Source: Alteromonadaceae bacterium M269
GTDB taxonomy: Bacteria; Pseudomonadota; Gammaproteobacteria; Enterobacterales; Alteromonadaceae
Reading direction: 5' to 3'
Assembly: GCA_004353515.1 (NCBI GenBank)
Contig: SMNZ01000002.1
Location: 186,001 to 250,000 of the forward strand
Length of the DNA stretch: 64,000 nt
The notes beneath the pieces are model-generated. The model was given only the letters and a program-made list of their open reading frames with translations. It was not told the DNA's origin and did no database searches. This document shows, piece after piece, positions 37,517 through 47,782 of this stretch. Made by a program: the position numbers and the translations under genes. Position 1 is the stretch's first letter. The number at the start of each line of letters is the position of its first letter.

Positions 37517-38002
37517 ATGAAGACACTTCCCGCAATCATGGATATTGAAGCCAGTGGTTTTGGTGCGGGAAGTTATCCCATCGAGGTAGGCTATATTACT
37601 GAAGAAGGTGATAAGTTTTGTTGTTTAATTAAACCCCATGTGAGTTGGAAGCATTGGGATGATGAAGCAGAAGAACTTCACGGTATTAGTCGACACATGC
37701 TTAAAGAAAGCGGGCGAGACATTGCCTGGGTTGCACGTGAACTCAATCGCCGATTAGGAAATAAAACACTCTATAGTGATGGGTGGGTTGTCGATAGTGC
37801 GTGGATCAATGAACTGTTTTATCGAGCAGCTGTTACACCAATGTTCAGGCTCAGTTCTCTAGAGATGATTTTATCTGAAGCTCAAATGTCGCAGTGGCAT
37901 ACTGTGAAAGATAAGCTACATGCAGAATCCGTTGAAGGTCGGCACAGAGCGAGTGTCGATGCTCAAATCATTCAGACGACTTACCAACTAACTCGCGTTT
38001 AG
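37517..38002 (+). CDS. DEDDh-type 3'-5' exonuclease
   Basis: This is a 161-residue exonuclease domain. Exo I is DIEASGF (D9, E11), Exo II is YSDGWVVDSAW and Exo III is HRASVDAQI (histidine and aspartate), the DEDDh set for two-metal hydrolysis. It is short and has no other domain, similar to small proofreading or RNase T-like proteins. The start is 14 nt after the DoxX stop. Confidence 0.85.
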   Translation: MKTLPAIMDIEASGFGAGSYPIEVGYITEEGDKFCCLIKPHVSWKHWDDEAEELHGISRHMLKESGRDIAWVARELNRRLGNKTLYSDGWVVDSAWINELFYRAAVTPMFRLSSLEMILSEAQMSQWHTVKDKLHAESVEGRHRASVDAQIIQTTYQLTRV

Positions 38003-38055
38003 AGATGGTATACAGCTAGCATGAGAGCTAGCCGCATTGTCAAAGTGTAAGTCTT

Positions 38056-40209
38056 CTACACGGCAGTAAGTTGAAGAATGAGTGCTGATTGGGGGGTTAA
38101 CAACGGCATTTCGATACCGAAGTCACACAGTGCTTGGCCTGAAAACACTTTTCCGTCAAGGTCGTTGAGTATATTACTGAAATTAAATACCGCCATGCCT
38201 TTCCAACGTTCCTCTGAATCAACAGGCCAAATAATATTGAGCTTATAGAGCTGTTGACTATCTAGGCCGTACAATTTGAATCGGCCCGGTAAGCTCGCGT
38301 TGTGTACTTGCATCATATGATAGGCATATAGTGCTTGCGATTTATCTTCCGAGATAACACCCAAGCCCAACATATGCTCTGGAGTTTCGAGTCTTTGTAA
38401 AAAGCCGTTATGAATTAATGAACGATGCTTTTTATACAGAGAAACCATAGCTTTGAGCTCGTCTTGTTCAGAATCCGTCAATTCTCTGAGGTCCATCTCC
38501 ATCCCCATATGACCGAATAAAGTCACTGCGGCGCGAGTAGACATACTTAAATGTCTGTGGGTGATGTGACAATCTCTAGGGCCAACATGCGAACCCATCA
38601 ATTCAGGTGGCAGGAAGAATGAAAAGCCTTTTTGAATACTGAGCCTTTCGAGCGCGTCATTACTGTCTGATGTCCAAATACGGTCGGTTTGTTGCAGAAT
38701 TCCGTAGTCAGCTCTTGCACCGCCACTGGCACAGCTTTCAATCTCTACCTGTGGGTGTTTGTCTTTTAATCTCTTAATCAATGCATAAACGGCAAGCGTT
38801 TGTCTATGTACTGCGGGTTTTGCCATGATATCGCCCGGATGATTAAGGTCGCGATTCATATCCCATTTTATGTAACTGATATTGTATTGGCTGAGTAAGT
38901 CATCGATACAGCTGAATAAGTAATCTTGAACGGCTGTTTGGGTGAGATCCAAAACAAGCTGATGTCTGAACGGAAGCTGTTCATTGTGAGGGATGGAAAG
39001 CGCCCACTCAGGGTGTTTTCTATATAAGTCACTATCCGGGTTAATCATCTCTGGTTCGAACCAAAGGCCGAACTCCATCCCGAGTTCGTTCACTTTATCG
39101 ATGACAGGAGATAAGCCTTCCGGGTAAACCGCTTGATCGACGAACCAGTCCCCAAGGCCTGCTTTATCGTCATTACGCCCAACAAACCATCCGTCGTCTA
39201 AAACGAATCTTTCGACACCTAAACTTTGAGCTTTTTCGGCTAAGCCTTTCAATGTTGCAACATCGTGGTCGAAGTACAATCCTTCCCACGTATTGTAATG
39301 CACCGGTCTGGGCTTTGCTTTGACGGCATCAGAAATTATCTGGCTACGGACATAACGGTGAAATTGATGCGAGAGAGCTGATAACCCTTCGGTAGAAAAG
39401 CTCGCATAGAGTGTTGGAGATTGATATTCCTCGTGAGGATTAAGTGTGACTTCACCAGGCAGCAGCAATTCGCCTAGTTGAGCATAGCGCCTGCCATCTC
39501 CGAGTTGATTAACTAATATTTTATTGTTCCCGCTCCAGCCCAAATGGAAGCCATAGGCCTCACCCTGATATTCGTTGGTGGTTTTATCATGTGCGACGAA
39601 GCCGGGGAAATTATCGTGTGATGTTCTACCTTTGCGGTTCTCTCGCACATAGATGCCGGACTGCAACTGATGATGTTGGATTTGAAATTCTTTTGCCCAA
39701 GCGCCTTCAAACGCAATCAACCGGTCACAGTAGGTCGGTAGTTGTAATGTGGCAGCCGCACACCAATCAACATTTAAGGAAGCGTCGCCTTTATTCTTTA
39801 CTTTGGTTTGGATGCTGAGGACATCAGTTTCATTATCCAACGTGATTTCGTGAATAAGTTGAACATGACGATGAGAGTCAGTGCTGGTTAGAGTCGCTTG
39901 TTGGCTATTCGGATTGTCTATCTTCGTTAGTAAAGGGAGTGCTCCCCATTCATCCTTTGAGCCGCTTAATGTCAGCCCTGGGTGTCCAGAAAAACCTTGT
40001 CCAATGGTTGGAGTCAGTGATAAAGCGACTTCCTTAGCACTTGATGACGGTGCTTCTTGGCGAAAGCTAAGCACCGCAAGAGATTCTAAGTCGACTTCTT
40101 TATGTAGGCGCTTGCCCCAATACAGGAATGACGGAAGAGATTGACGGCAATCTAATACTAAACTGCTCTTTTGGCCGTGTAGATGAACGAAATTTACTTT
40201 GTTATTCAC
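38056..40209 (-). CDS. Alpha-galactosidase, family GH36
   Basis: This is a 717-residue enzyme that releases terminal alpha-linked galactose by a retaining mechanism. The N-terminal beta-supersandwich (about 1-300) is followed by the (beta/alpha)8 barrel. The nucleophile is D450 in IKWDMNRD and the acid/base region is TSDSND (D515). FVLDDGWFVGRNDD and EPEMINPDSDLY are typical GH36 barrel segments, and the C-terminal sheet is present. It has no signal peptide, so it acts in the cytoplasm on imported sugar. It is divergent from the TonB receptor gene across 394 bp. Confidence 0.95.
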   Translation of the reverse strand: MNNKVNFVHLHGQKSSLVLDCRQSLPSFLYWGKRLHKEVDLESLAVLSFRQEAPSSSAKEVALSLTPTIGQGFSGHPGLTLSGSKDEWGALPLLTKIDNPNSQQATLTSTDSHRHVQLIHEITLDNETDVLSIQTKVKNKGDASLNVDWCAAATLQLPTYCDRLIAFEGAWAKEFQIQHHQLQSGIYVRENRKGRTSHDNFPGFVAHDKTTNEYQGEAYGFHLGWSGNNKILVNQLGDGRRYAQLGELLLPGEVTLNPHEEYQSPTLYASFSTEGLSALSHQFHRYVRSQIISDAVKAKPRPVHYNTWEGLYFDHDVATLKGLAEKAQSLGVERFVLDDGWFVGRNDDKAGLGDWFVDQAVYPEGLSPVIDKVNELGMEFGLWFEPEMINPDSDLYRKHPEWALSIPHNEQLPFRHQLVLDLTQTAVQDYLFSCIDDLLSQYNISYIKWDMNRDLNHPGDIMAKPAVHRQTLAVYALIKRLKDKHPQVEIESCASGGARADYGILQQTDRIWTSDSNDALERLSIQKGFSFFLPPELMGSHVGPRDCHITHRHLSMSTRAAVTLFGHMGMEMDLRELTDSEQDELKAMVSLYKKHRSLIHNGFLQRLETPEHMLGLGVISEDKSQALYAYHMMQVHNASLPGRFKLYGLDSQQLYKLNIIWPVDSEERWKGMAVFNFSNILNDLDGKVFSGQALCDFGIEMPLLTPQSALILQLTAV

Positions 40210-40603
40210 GTTTGCGCTCTTCTATATGTAATGTTTTGCTAACAGACATCAATTGTAACTAATAAAAAATAACATATAAATACTATAATATTTTAATTGC
40301 TTCTTTGTTCTGACAGGAAATCCATAACTTATTGCTTTTATTGGTTTTTATAGCTTCCGTTCTTCTTTGGTGTATTGTTAAAAGTACTAAACTTTCGGTC
40401 AAATTTCCCTATTTTTACCCAAATTAAGGAGTTCAATTGTTACAGAATTGTTGACATATTATATTGATACTATTTAACATATATTTAACTTGGGAGTAGT
40501 TGAAAGGCACAAAAGACTCACTAGAACAGTGACTTTCAGCGCTCTAATAACAGGTTTGTTTTTCGCTAAAAGCACACGATAGACACAAAACGGGGGAAGG
40601 GTA
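40210..40603. promoter_or_regulatory. Divergent promoter region alpha-galactosidase / TonB receptor
   Basis: This AT-rich 394-bp stretch separates the two divergent genes. A consensus -35 TTGACA lies at 40451-40456 on the plus strand with AT-rich sequence 16-18 nt downstream, a possible promoter for the receptor gene (long leader of about 120 nt). I see no clear palindrome. Confidence 0.45.
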
Positions 40604-43483
40604 ATGAAGAAGAGTTATTTATGGGCAGCTGTGAAAACCGCGCTAGTTGCACCATTAGCTGCGAGTGTGACGTTCAGTAATGCAGTTGCACAAGAAGCCA
40701 ATGATAAAGACGAATCATCTAACGTTGAAGTTATTCAGGTTAGAGGCATACGTGGTAGTTTAGAACAGTCTCTATCAATCAAACGCGCTTCATCGCAAGT
40801 TGTTGATGCTATTTCTTCAGAAGACGTCGGTAAATTCCCCGATGCAAACGTTGCAGAATCATTGCAGCGTATTACCGGTGTTGCTATTGACCGTAACGGT
40901 GGTGAAGGGCAGTTCATTACCGTTCGTGGTTTAGGCCCTGAATTTAATACAGTATTACTGAACGGCCGTACATTAGCGACCGATAACGATGGTCGTGAAT
41001 TCTCGTTTGACGTTTTGTCGTCTGACATTATCCAACGCGCGGAAGTATTCAAGAGTGCTATACCCGAGCTGCAATCCGGTGGCATAGGTGCGACAGTTAA
41101 CATTGTTACTGCTCGTCCCTTAGAAAACCCGGAAAACAGCGTTAACTTTTCAGCCTCTGGTATTTATGAAGACTTGCGTGGCGATGTTACACCCGAATTC
41201 TCTGTAATTGGCAACTGGGTGAGTGAAGATCAAACCTATGGTTTCTCTGGTGGTATATCGTATTCAGACCGTGCAACGCAGCTCGATACCGTCAATACCA
41301 ATGGGTTCGCAGACCGTTCGGGGGACACTGCCGTTTTTGCTCCTGAAAGTAGTAGCGGTTTAACTGGAACGGGCAATCTTCCTGCTGGTACTCGAGTGCA
41401 ACAGCAAGTTGTTGTGAGCCGAGATATTCAAGACCGAGAACGTTTAACTCTCAATGGTGCTTTTCAGGCAAGACCTAATGACAAATTAGAGGTCACAGTA
41501 GATGCGCTTTATACCCAATTTGATATTGATTCTTTTGCAACTCAGTTCTCCGGTTTCTTTAGTCCTCCGTTCCTAGATCCACAAATTGATGAAAATGGCA
41601 CTGTTGTGGCTTTCAACCGTCCAGGTATTGATTTTCAAAACCGTAACCCGGCTATAGCGGATACCATTGGTCTTTCGCAAAATGATAACGTACTGACATC
41701 AAATAACAGGGAAGCAGATAGCTATTTAGTGGGTTTGAACTTAGCTTATGATGTGAATGATTCAATGTCGTTGTTCTTTGATGTCTCGGCGTCAAATGCA
41801 ACGCGTGATCAAACTAACCCCTTTGTTGTGTTAGGTGCATTTGCCCCAGTATCACCTTTGATTGCTTTACCTGATGATGCTGAAATTTCGACTTTGACCA
41901 ATATCCAAGGTGCGCAAGACACGTCAATACAACGTCTGCACTTCGTTAACGTTAACCGTCAGGAAGTTGAAGATGACATCGTTGAAGTGAAAGGCGGTGG
42001 TGAGTATGTATTCGAGTCTGGTGCGTTGAGTAAGATTACTTTTGGCGCGGCATATTCTGATAGAAGCAAAGAGCGTCTGTTATTCGATAACTTCGCGTCT
42101 ACCCAGGGTGAAAGCATATTCTGTGCATTCTGCGGCTACGACGTTGATTTTGACGATAGCATTTTACGTAATGTAAACTTAACTGATTTCTTAAGCGGTG
42201 TTGCCGGTTCTGACCGTATTCCACTTAACTTCTTAACTGCGTCATTTGAAGATGCCTTTGCTGTGCTTAATTCTGATGCATCAATAACGTCTGCTGATCG
42301 TAATCGTGGAGATAATAGGCTTTCTGATGAAGAATTGATTCGTCGTCGAGATGCTGCTGGTGATTCTATTTTCGGGTTCTACACACCTGAATTGAATTCT
42401 GCGGGTAGCTTCCGTGTTGATGAAGAAGTGACATCAGCTTATGTTAATACCTTCTGGGAAGGTGGTGATACCATTACGTGGTCAGCAAACATTGGCTTTA
42501 GAATTGATAGAACGGAGACAACATCTTTTGGTGTTGATCAGCCAGTTATTGAATTTAGAGAATCTGTAGGCGATACGCAGTTGTCACCGGTATTCGGACC
42601 TGCGACTCAAATTGCTATCAGTAACTCTTATACGAACTTCCTACCGTCAGCGAACATTAAATTTGATTTGACTGATGACATCGTTTTAAGAGCAGCCTAT
42701 TCAGAAACAGTAACACGTCCAACGCTAACATCTTTGGGTGTTAACAATACTTTCGGTGGTCGTTCTAATGCGCCAACCAGTGGCGGTGGTAATCCAAATC
42801 TTGAAGCTTTCGAATCGTCAAACTATGACTTAGCATTTGAATGGTATGTTGATGAAATCAGCTTTGTTGGTGTGTCCGTATTCTATAAAGACTTCTCTAA
42901 TTTCTTAGAAGCAGCGACACTACCAGTGCCTGGCGAAGTGGTTATTCCTGCCGGTAATGCCTCTAACCCAGGTCCTGATGACATCACTGTTCCTGTAACA
43001 TTCCAGGATACTCGTACCCGTAATGGTGAAACTGGATCAATTACAGGTCTTGAATTAGCGTTGCAAAAAGGTTGGGAAAGCGGATTTGGTGCTTCTCTTA
43101 ACTACACCTATGTTGATAGCAGCATAGATAGAGCACTAGGTTCAGACGCGTCAGACTGTGATTATAATGGCTTGTCTCCAAACACCTTGAACTTGAGCGG
43201 TTTCTTTGAGAACGATAAGTGGTCTGCGCGAGTTTCTTACAACTACCGTGATGAGTTCTTAGTTCAATGTTTCTCTGATTTTAGTGAACCACGTGAGCGT
43301 GAAGAGTTTGGTCAGGTTGATTTGTCAGCGTCTTACAGCATCAATGAGACCTATCAAGTTTTCTTCGAGGGTATCAACGTTCTTGATGAAGAACGTCGTG
43401 ACTTCTCACGTTTTGAAAATCGCTTCCTAACGTTCGAAGATACAGGCCCTCGCTATACCTTTGGTATTAGAGGTAGCTTCTAG
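40604..43483 (+). CDS. TonB-dependent outer-membrane receptor, oligosaccharide type
   Basis: This is a 959-residue outer-membrane receptor with a signal peptide of about 29 residues (cleavage after VAQA-like AVA-QE). The plug domain (about 42-170) has EVIQVRGIRGSL as TonB box region, then DVGKFPDANVAESLQRI and ITVRGLGPEFNTVLLNGR. The rest is a 22-strand-type barrel ending YTFGIRGSF with a terminal phenylalanine. The plug matches the TonB-Xanth-Caul group, which often takes up plant or algal oligosaccharides. Position in the galactoside locus suggests it imports galactosides (inference). It starts with a GGGGGAAGGG leader before ATG. Confidence 0.93.
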   Translation: MKKSYLWAAVKTALVAPLAASVTFSNAVAQEANDKDESSNVEVIQVRGIRGSLEQSLSIKRASSQVVDAISSEDVGKFPDANVAESLQRITGVAIDRNGGEGQFITVRGLGPEFNTVLLNGRTLATDNDGREFSFDVLSSDIIQRAEVFKSAIPELQSGGIGATVNIVTARPLENPENSVNFSASGIYEDLRGDVTPEFSVIGNWVSEDQTYGFSGGISYSDRATQLDTVNTNGFADRSGDTAVFAPESSSGLTGTGNLPAGTRVQQQVVVSRDIQDRERLTLNGAFQARPNDKLEVTVDALYTQFDIDSFATQFSGFFSPPFLDPQIDENGTVVAFNRPGIDFQNRNPAIADTIGLSQNDNVLTSNNREADSYLVGLNLAYDVNDSMSLFFDVSASNATRDQTNPFVVLGAFAPVSPLIALPDDAEISTLTNIQGAQDTSIQRLHFVNVNRQEVEDDIVEVKGGGEYVFESGALSKITFGAAYSDRSKERLLFDNFASTQGESIFCAFCGYDVDFDDSILRNVNLTDFLSGVAGSDRIPLNFLTASFEDAFAVLNSDASITSADRNRGDNRLSDEELIRRRDAAGDSIFGFYTPELNSAGSFRVDEEVTSAYVNTFWEGGDTITWSANIGFRIDRTETTSFGVDQPVIEFRESVGDTQLSPVFGPATQIAISNSYTNFLPSANIKFDLTDDIVLRAAYSETVTRPTLTSLGVNNTFGGRSNAPTSGGGNPNLEAFESSNYDLAFEWYVDEISFVGVSVFYKDFSNFLEAATLPVPGEVVIPAGNASNPGPDDITVPVTFQDTRTRNGETGSITGLELALQKGWESGFGASLNYTYVDSSIDRALGSDASDCDYNGLSPNTLNLSGFFENDKWSARVSYNYRDEFLVQCFSDFSEPREREEFGQVDLSASYSINETYQVFFEGINVLDEERRDFSRFENRFLTFEDTGPRYTFGIRGSF

Positions 43484-43506
43484 TTGTTACTCCCTGGGCA
43501 GTTGAA

Positions 43507-43543
43507 GAGGCAATGCAGTAATCTGCATTGCCTCTTTGTTTTT
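43507..43543 (+). terminator. Rho-independent terminator after the TonB receptor gene
   Basis: GAGGCAATGCAG (43507-43518), loop TAAT, and CTGCATTGCCTC (43523-43534) are followed by TTTGTTTTT. The stem is a perfect 12 bp. Confidence 0.93.
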
Positions 43544-43597
43544 ATTGGGTAACACGAATTCATCTTGAAAAGCGTCGGTTCATAAAGAGGTAAGCAG

Positions 43598-45076
43598 GTG
43601 TCTCCACAAGCAATTCAAATCACTATTTTCGTTTTTGTCACTGCATTAATTGGGTTCTTAACCTATCTCAAATGCCGTGGGCAAGGTCACCGTAGCGCTA
43701 ATCAGAATCGAGAGTATTTTCTTGCTGGTGGCGGGCTTTCATGGATTTTTGTGGCAGGCTCTATCACCTTAACCAATTTAAGTACAGACCAGTTAGTAGG
43801 CATGAACGGTAACCAGATGGCGCTACTAGCTCTGTGGGAAATAGCGGCTGTTGTGGGGCTTATCATCCTGGCGAAAGTCTTCCTGCCTGTTTATTACAAG
43901 AACAAATGCACCACTACGACTGAACTCTTAGAGCAACGCTATCAAAGTAAACACATCAGAGCGGTGATTGGTTTCTTATTTTTCTTAGGAAGTGCGCTGA
44001 TTTATATGCCTGCCCAACTCTATGGCGGCTCTTTATTTATGAAAACTATGTTCAATGTTGATATTCCATTGATGTACATTGCCACAGTTTTCGCCATTGT
44101 GGGCGCTATTTATGCTGTTTTCGGTGGTCTACGTGCAGTTGCAGTATCAGATACTTATTCAGGCGTTTTGCTGTTGGGGATGGCAATACTGATCGTTGTT
44201 ATGGCTTTGATAGCAGTTGATTTTGACTTTTCGGGGATACCAAAAGAACGGTTGACTTTAATTGGTGATAATGACTCTCCCATTCCTTGGCATACCTTAT
44301 TGACCGGAATGATCTTTATCCAAATGTTCTATTGGGGGACGAACCAAGTCATCACTCAAAGAGCTATGGCTGCTCCCAACCTAAAAGAAGCCCAGAAAGG
44401 TGTGTATGCGGCAGCCACTATTCGCTTTTTGATTGTACCTGCCATCATTGTTGTTCCAGGTATTATTGCATTTAAATTGTATGGTGATATCGGTGATGCT
44501 ACTTATGGACGCATTGTAGGAGATGTTTTGCCGGTATGGTTATCAGGTATTTTCGCAGCGGCTATGGCTGCGGCTGTTCTAACCTCGTTTAACAGTAACC
44601 TTAATTCTGCGACTGCACTTTATGTGTGTGATATTCACGAACCCTACATCAACAGCGATATTAACGTTCCCGTACTTAGTGGGTGGGTGACAGTTATACT
44701 GACTGCTCTTGCTTTGGCATTAGTTCCGATTTACGCACAAGCTGAGAGCATTATTAACTTACTTCAGCAGTTGTATGGCTTGTGGAGTATGCCAGTGCTG
44801 TCAATTTTCATTGTCGGTTTGCTTTTCAAAAACGTTGACGCTAAAGCTGGAATCATTGCGGTTATCTTCGGCGTATTCCTATACGGCTCGTTAACGTTTG
44901 AGTTTTCGCCTATTCATCACCCTTTCGGATTGCATTACATTCATTTGATGTTTTTTACGCTAATTTGCTGTGTAGCGCTGGCATTAATTGTTAATCGTGT
45001 GGTTTTTGGAAAGAGAGCTTCGTTGATTGGAAAAGAGTCGGAAAATGAAGGCGTTGAAGCTGTTGCTCAATCATAA
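43598..45076 (+). CDS. Sodium/solute symporter (SSS), sugar type, copy 1
   Basis: This is a 492-residue inner-membrane symporter starting with GTG (AGAGG upstream). About 13-14 helices are visible. Family marks are EYFLAGGGLSWIFVAGSITL, TNLSTDQLVGMNG, TTTELLEQRY and GGLRAVAVSDTYSGVLL, the SGLT-like pattern. The substrate is probably galactose or a galactoside given the locus (inference). It is a close paralogue of the symporter at 46181; both are followed by a SapC-family gene. Confidence 0.93.
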   Translation: MSPQAIQITIFVFVTALIGFLTYLKCRGQGHRSANQNREYFLAGGGLSWIFVAGSITLTNLSTDQLVGMNGNQMALLALWEIAAVVGLIILAKVFLPVYYKNKCTTTTELLEQRYQSKHIRAVIGFLFFLGSALIYMPAQLYGGSLFMKTMFNVDIPLMYIATVFAIVGAIYAVFGGLRAVAVSDTYSGVLLLGMAILIVVMALIAVDFDFSGIPKERLTLIGDNDSPIPWHTLLTGMIFIQMFYWGTNQVITQRAMAAPNLKEAQKGVYAAATIRFLIVPAIIVVPGIIAFKLYGDIGDATYGRIVGDVLPVWLSGIFAAAMAAAVLTSFNSNLNSATALYVCDIHEPYINSDINVPVLSGWVTVILTALALALVPIYAQAESIINLLQQLYGLWSMPVLSIFIVGLLFKNVDAKAGIIAVIFGVFLYGSLTFEFSPIHHPFGLHYIHLMFFTLICCVALALIVNRVVFGKRASLIGKESENEGVEAVAQS

Positions 45077-45205
45077 GCGTTGTTCAACACTGCGGTTAGT
45101 GAGACAGTTTAACGCTAAAGGAAGATTATATAGACGTATAAGCTAGCTAAAATTAGACGTTTAGATTCTATTTTTCAGTAAAGTCCGTAAACTGGTACTT
45201 CAATG

Positions 45206-45222
45206 TATCCCAAAGTGGGATA
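45206..45222. promoter_or_regulatory. Palindrome TATCCCA-AAG-TGGGATA
   Basis: This perfect 7-bp inverted repeat with a 3-bp spacer lies about 95 bp before the first SapC gene. No T-tract follows, so a protein-binding site is more likely than a terminator. The binding protein is unknown. Confidence 0.45.
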
Positions 45223-45315
45223 TCAGACGCAGCAACATGTATTTGTTAGCCAGTTATAAGAAGAAAAAAGCGTCGTCCAATTAGCAGAATTAAACGTTTA
45301 GGATTAAAGCATTTT

Positions 45316-46071
45316 ATGAGTCAGTTTGTTGTACTTTCCAGCGAAAAACATAGCCAATTAAAGTTAAAAAAGAACGCTATTATGGCGTATGCAGCAACCC
45401 AGCAAGCCTTGCCTATTGAGGCTGTTGAAGTGACAAAAGCTGTCACTAACTTCCCAGTATTTTTTACCAAAAATCCGCATGATGAGATGACACTTTCTGC
45501 TATTGCAGGGTTAAATCCCGGGGTAAGTTTGTTTATGCACGAAGCGAAGTGGGATGCTGCTTATTTGCCTAACTGCTTACGCACTTATCCTTTCTACCTT
45601 GTACGTTCTCCGGAAGATGAAAAGAAATACACAGTCGGTATACAGGAAGAAAACCCTTCCTTTTCAACAGATGAAGGTGATGCATTATTTGATGAGCAAG
45701 GGAATGCATCTGCGCATTTAGAGCGCGTGAGTAACGCACTCAATAACGAGTTAGTGAATATACAAGCGACTATTCAGATGGTTGAAGCTTTGACGCGTTT
45801 AGAACTATTTAAGCCGATCGAGCTTATTGTTCAATATCACGATAACACTGCCAAGAAGATCAATGGTCTTTATACGATTGACGAAGAGAAGCTTAGTCAA
45901 CTACCCGAAGCAGAAGTCGCTGACCTGCATATGCAAGGTTTCTTAGTCGTCTTCCATGCGTTACTGATTTCTGTGTACCAAGTAAATAACTTGGTGCGAA
46001 GACATAATGAAAGTGATGCAAAAGATAAAATAGTTAATATACAAATCGAGTTACCGAAAGAAGGTTCCTAG
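45316..46071 (+). CDS. SapC family protein, copy 1
   Basis: This 251-residue protein carries SapC marks such as PVFFTKNP, AGLNPGVSLF, CLRTYPFYLV and EGDALFDEQGNAS followed by a helical C-terminal half. It has no signal peptide. SapC genes are commonly found beside TonB receptors in sugar-utilisation loci of marine and plant-associated proteobacteria. Their molecular role is not established, despite the name from the Campylobacter S-layer system. It is followed after 109 bp by a symporter. Confidence 0.88.
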   Translation: MSQFVVLSSEKHSQLKLKKNAIMAYAATQQALPIEAVEVTKAVTNFPVFFTKNPHDEMTLSAIAGLNPGVSLFMHEAKWDAAYLPNCLRTYPFYLVRSPEDEKKYTVGIQEENPSFSTDEGDALFDEQGNASAHLERVSNALNNELVNIQATIQMVEALTRLELFKPIELIVQYHDNTAKKINGLYTIDEEKLSQLPEAEVADLHMQGFLVVFHALLISVYQVNNLVRRHNESDAKDKIVNIQIELPKEGS

Positions 46072-46180
46072 GCATAACCTTTTGCTCTATTGCCCTTCAG
46101 TTTGGTCTTTGATGTTTATCGCATTCCTAGAGCGTGTTGGCCTAGGCTTTGGGTTTTAGAGTATTTAAAGGAGGTTATGA

Positions 46181-47626
46181 GTGTCGTCACAACAAATCCA
46201 GGTGGTTGTTTTTATTGCTATAACAGCATTAATTGGATTGCTGACTTATTTGCAATGTCGTGGACACAACCACAAAGGAGCGACAACCAATAAAGAGTAT
46301 TTTCTCGCTGGTGGTGGTTTAGCTTGGTACTTTGTGGCGGGCTCGATAACGCTGACTAACTTAAGTACAGACCAGTTAGTTGGCATGAATGGCAGCCAGA
46401 TGGCGTTGCTCTCTCTATGGGAATTTTCGGCTGTTGTTGGTCTGATTATTCTCGCCAAGGTTTTCCTCCCTATCTATTACAAAGCACAGTGTACAACTAC
46501 CACTGAGTTGCTTGAGCAGAGATATAAAAACAAACATATACGCGCACTGATAGGCTTAATGTTCTTCTTAAGTGTGGCCTTTATTTTTATGCCTTCGGTT
46601 ATCTATTCAGGCTCACTCTTTATGATCAACATGTTTGATGTTGATATTCCGTTGATGTATGTGGCTATGGGGTTTGCCGGTTTAGGCGCTGTTTACGCTA
46701 TCTTTGGTGGGCTTAGAGCCGTTGCCGTGTCTGATACCTATTCAGGTGTTTTACTTTTGGTCATGGCGGTTGTGGTCGTATTTTTAGCGCTCAATGCGGT
46801 TGACTATGACTTTTCCGGTATTCCAAAGGAGCGGTTAACCTTGGTTGGTGACAATGATTCCCCAATACCCTGGCACACTCTGCTTACTGGCATGGTGTTT
46901 ATTCAGGCGTTTTATTGGGGAACTAATCAGGTTGTTACACAGCGAGCTATGGCCGCACCAAATTTAAAAGAAGCGCAAAAAGGCGTTTATGCAGCAGCGG
47001 TGATTCGTTTCTTTATTGTGCCTTCCATCATCGTTATTCCCGGTATCGTTGCCTTTAAGCTTTACGGCGATATTGGCGATGCAACTTATGGTCGGATAGT
47101 TGGAGATGTGCTCCCTGATTGGTTATCTGGTGTTTTTGCGGCGGCGATGGCTGCTGCGGTATTAACAACCTATAACAGTAATTTGAATTCTGCTGTGGCG
47201 CTCTATGTTTGTGATATTCACGAGACATACTTCAGCAAAGAAGATGAGGTGAATGTTCCAAAACTCAGTGCTTTGGTATCGGTTATATTGGTCGTAGGGT
47301 CTTTATTTATGGTGCCAGTCTATCAACAGGCTGACAGTATTATTCAGCTGTTACAAGAACTATGGGGGTTACTGAGCATGCCTATTTTGTCGATTTTCAT
47401 CGTCGGTCTATTGTTTAAGAATGTGCATGCTGTTGCCGGAATATCAGCTGTTTTGTTTGGTGTTTCCATTTACGCGTACTTTATTTTCGTCCATGCACCT
47501 TTTGGGCTGCATTCCATACACTTGATGTTTGTGACTCTGGTACTCAGTATTACGGTTGCTCTGACAATAAATAGAGTGGTATTTAAAAACGGTATTGAAT
47601 TAGCCGAAGGTGTTGCTAGTCGTTAA
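46181..47626 (+). CDS. Sodium/solute symporter (SSS), sugar type, copy 2
   Basis: This 481-residue paralogue of the 43598 symporter shares long identical blocks (EYFLAGGGLAWYFVAGSITL, GIPKERLTLVGDNDSPIPWH, KLYGDIGDATYGRIVGDVLP). It starts with GTG after AAAGGAGG. The C-terminal part and several helices differ (VNVPKLSALVSVIL), which may reflect a different substrate or affinity. It arises from tandem duplication of a symporter-SapC module. Confidence 0.93.
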   Translation: MSSQQIQVVVFIAITALIGLLTYLQCRGHNHKGATTNKEYFLAGGGLAWYFVAGSITLTNLSTDQLVGMNGSQMALLSLWEFSAVVGLIILAKVFLPIYYKAQCTTTTELLEQRYKNKHIRALIGLMFFLSVAFIFMPSVIYSGSLFMINMFDVDIPLMYVAMGFAGLGAVYAIFGGLRAVAVSDTYSGVLLLVMAVVVVFLALNAVDYDFSGIPKERLTLVGDNDSPIPWHTLLTGMVFIQAFYWGTNQVVTQRAMAAPNLKEAQKGVYAAAVIRFFIVPSIIVIPGIVAFKLYGDIGDATYGRIVGDVLPDWLSGVFAAAMAAAVLTTYNSNLNSAVALYVCDIHETYFSKEDEVNVPKLSALVSVILVVGSLFMVPVYQQADSIIQLLQELWGLLSMPILSIFIVGLLFKNVHAVAGISAVLFGVSIYAYFIFVHAPFGLHSIHLMFVTLVLSITVALTINRVVFKNGIELAEGVASR

Positions 47627-47782
47627 AAGATAGATTCAGGCTTAATCTAATAAGTCAAAAAAGTGCCATTCTAGAGGGGCTTTTTAGGTAATTAATACAT
47701 TTCATTAACAAATTCTATTTGTATACCCCTACAAACACGCATTTTTCTGATACCATCAGCTTTTTTAGTAACGAGAGTATTT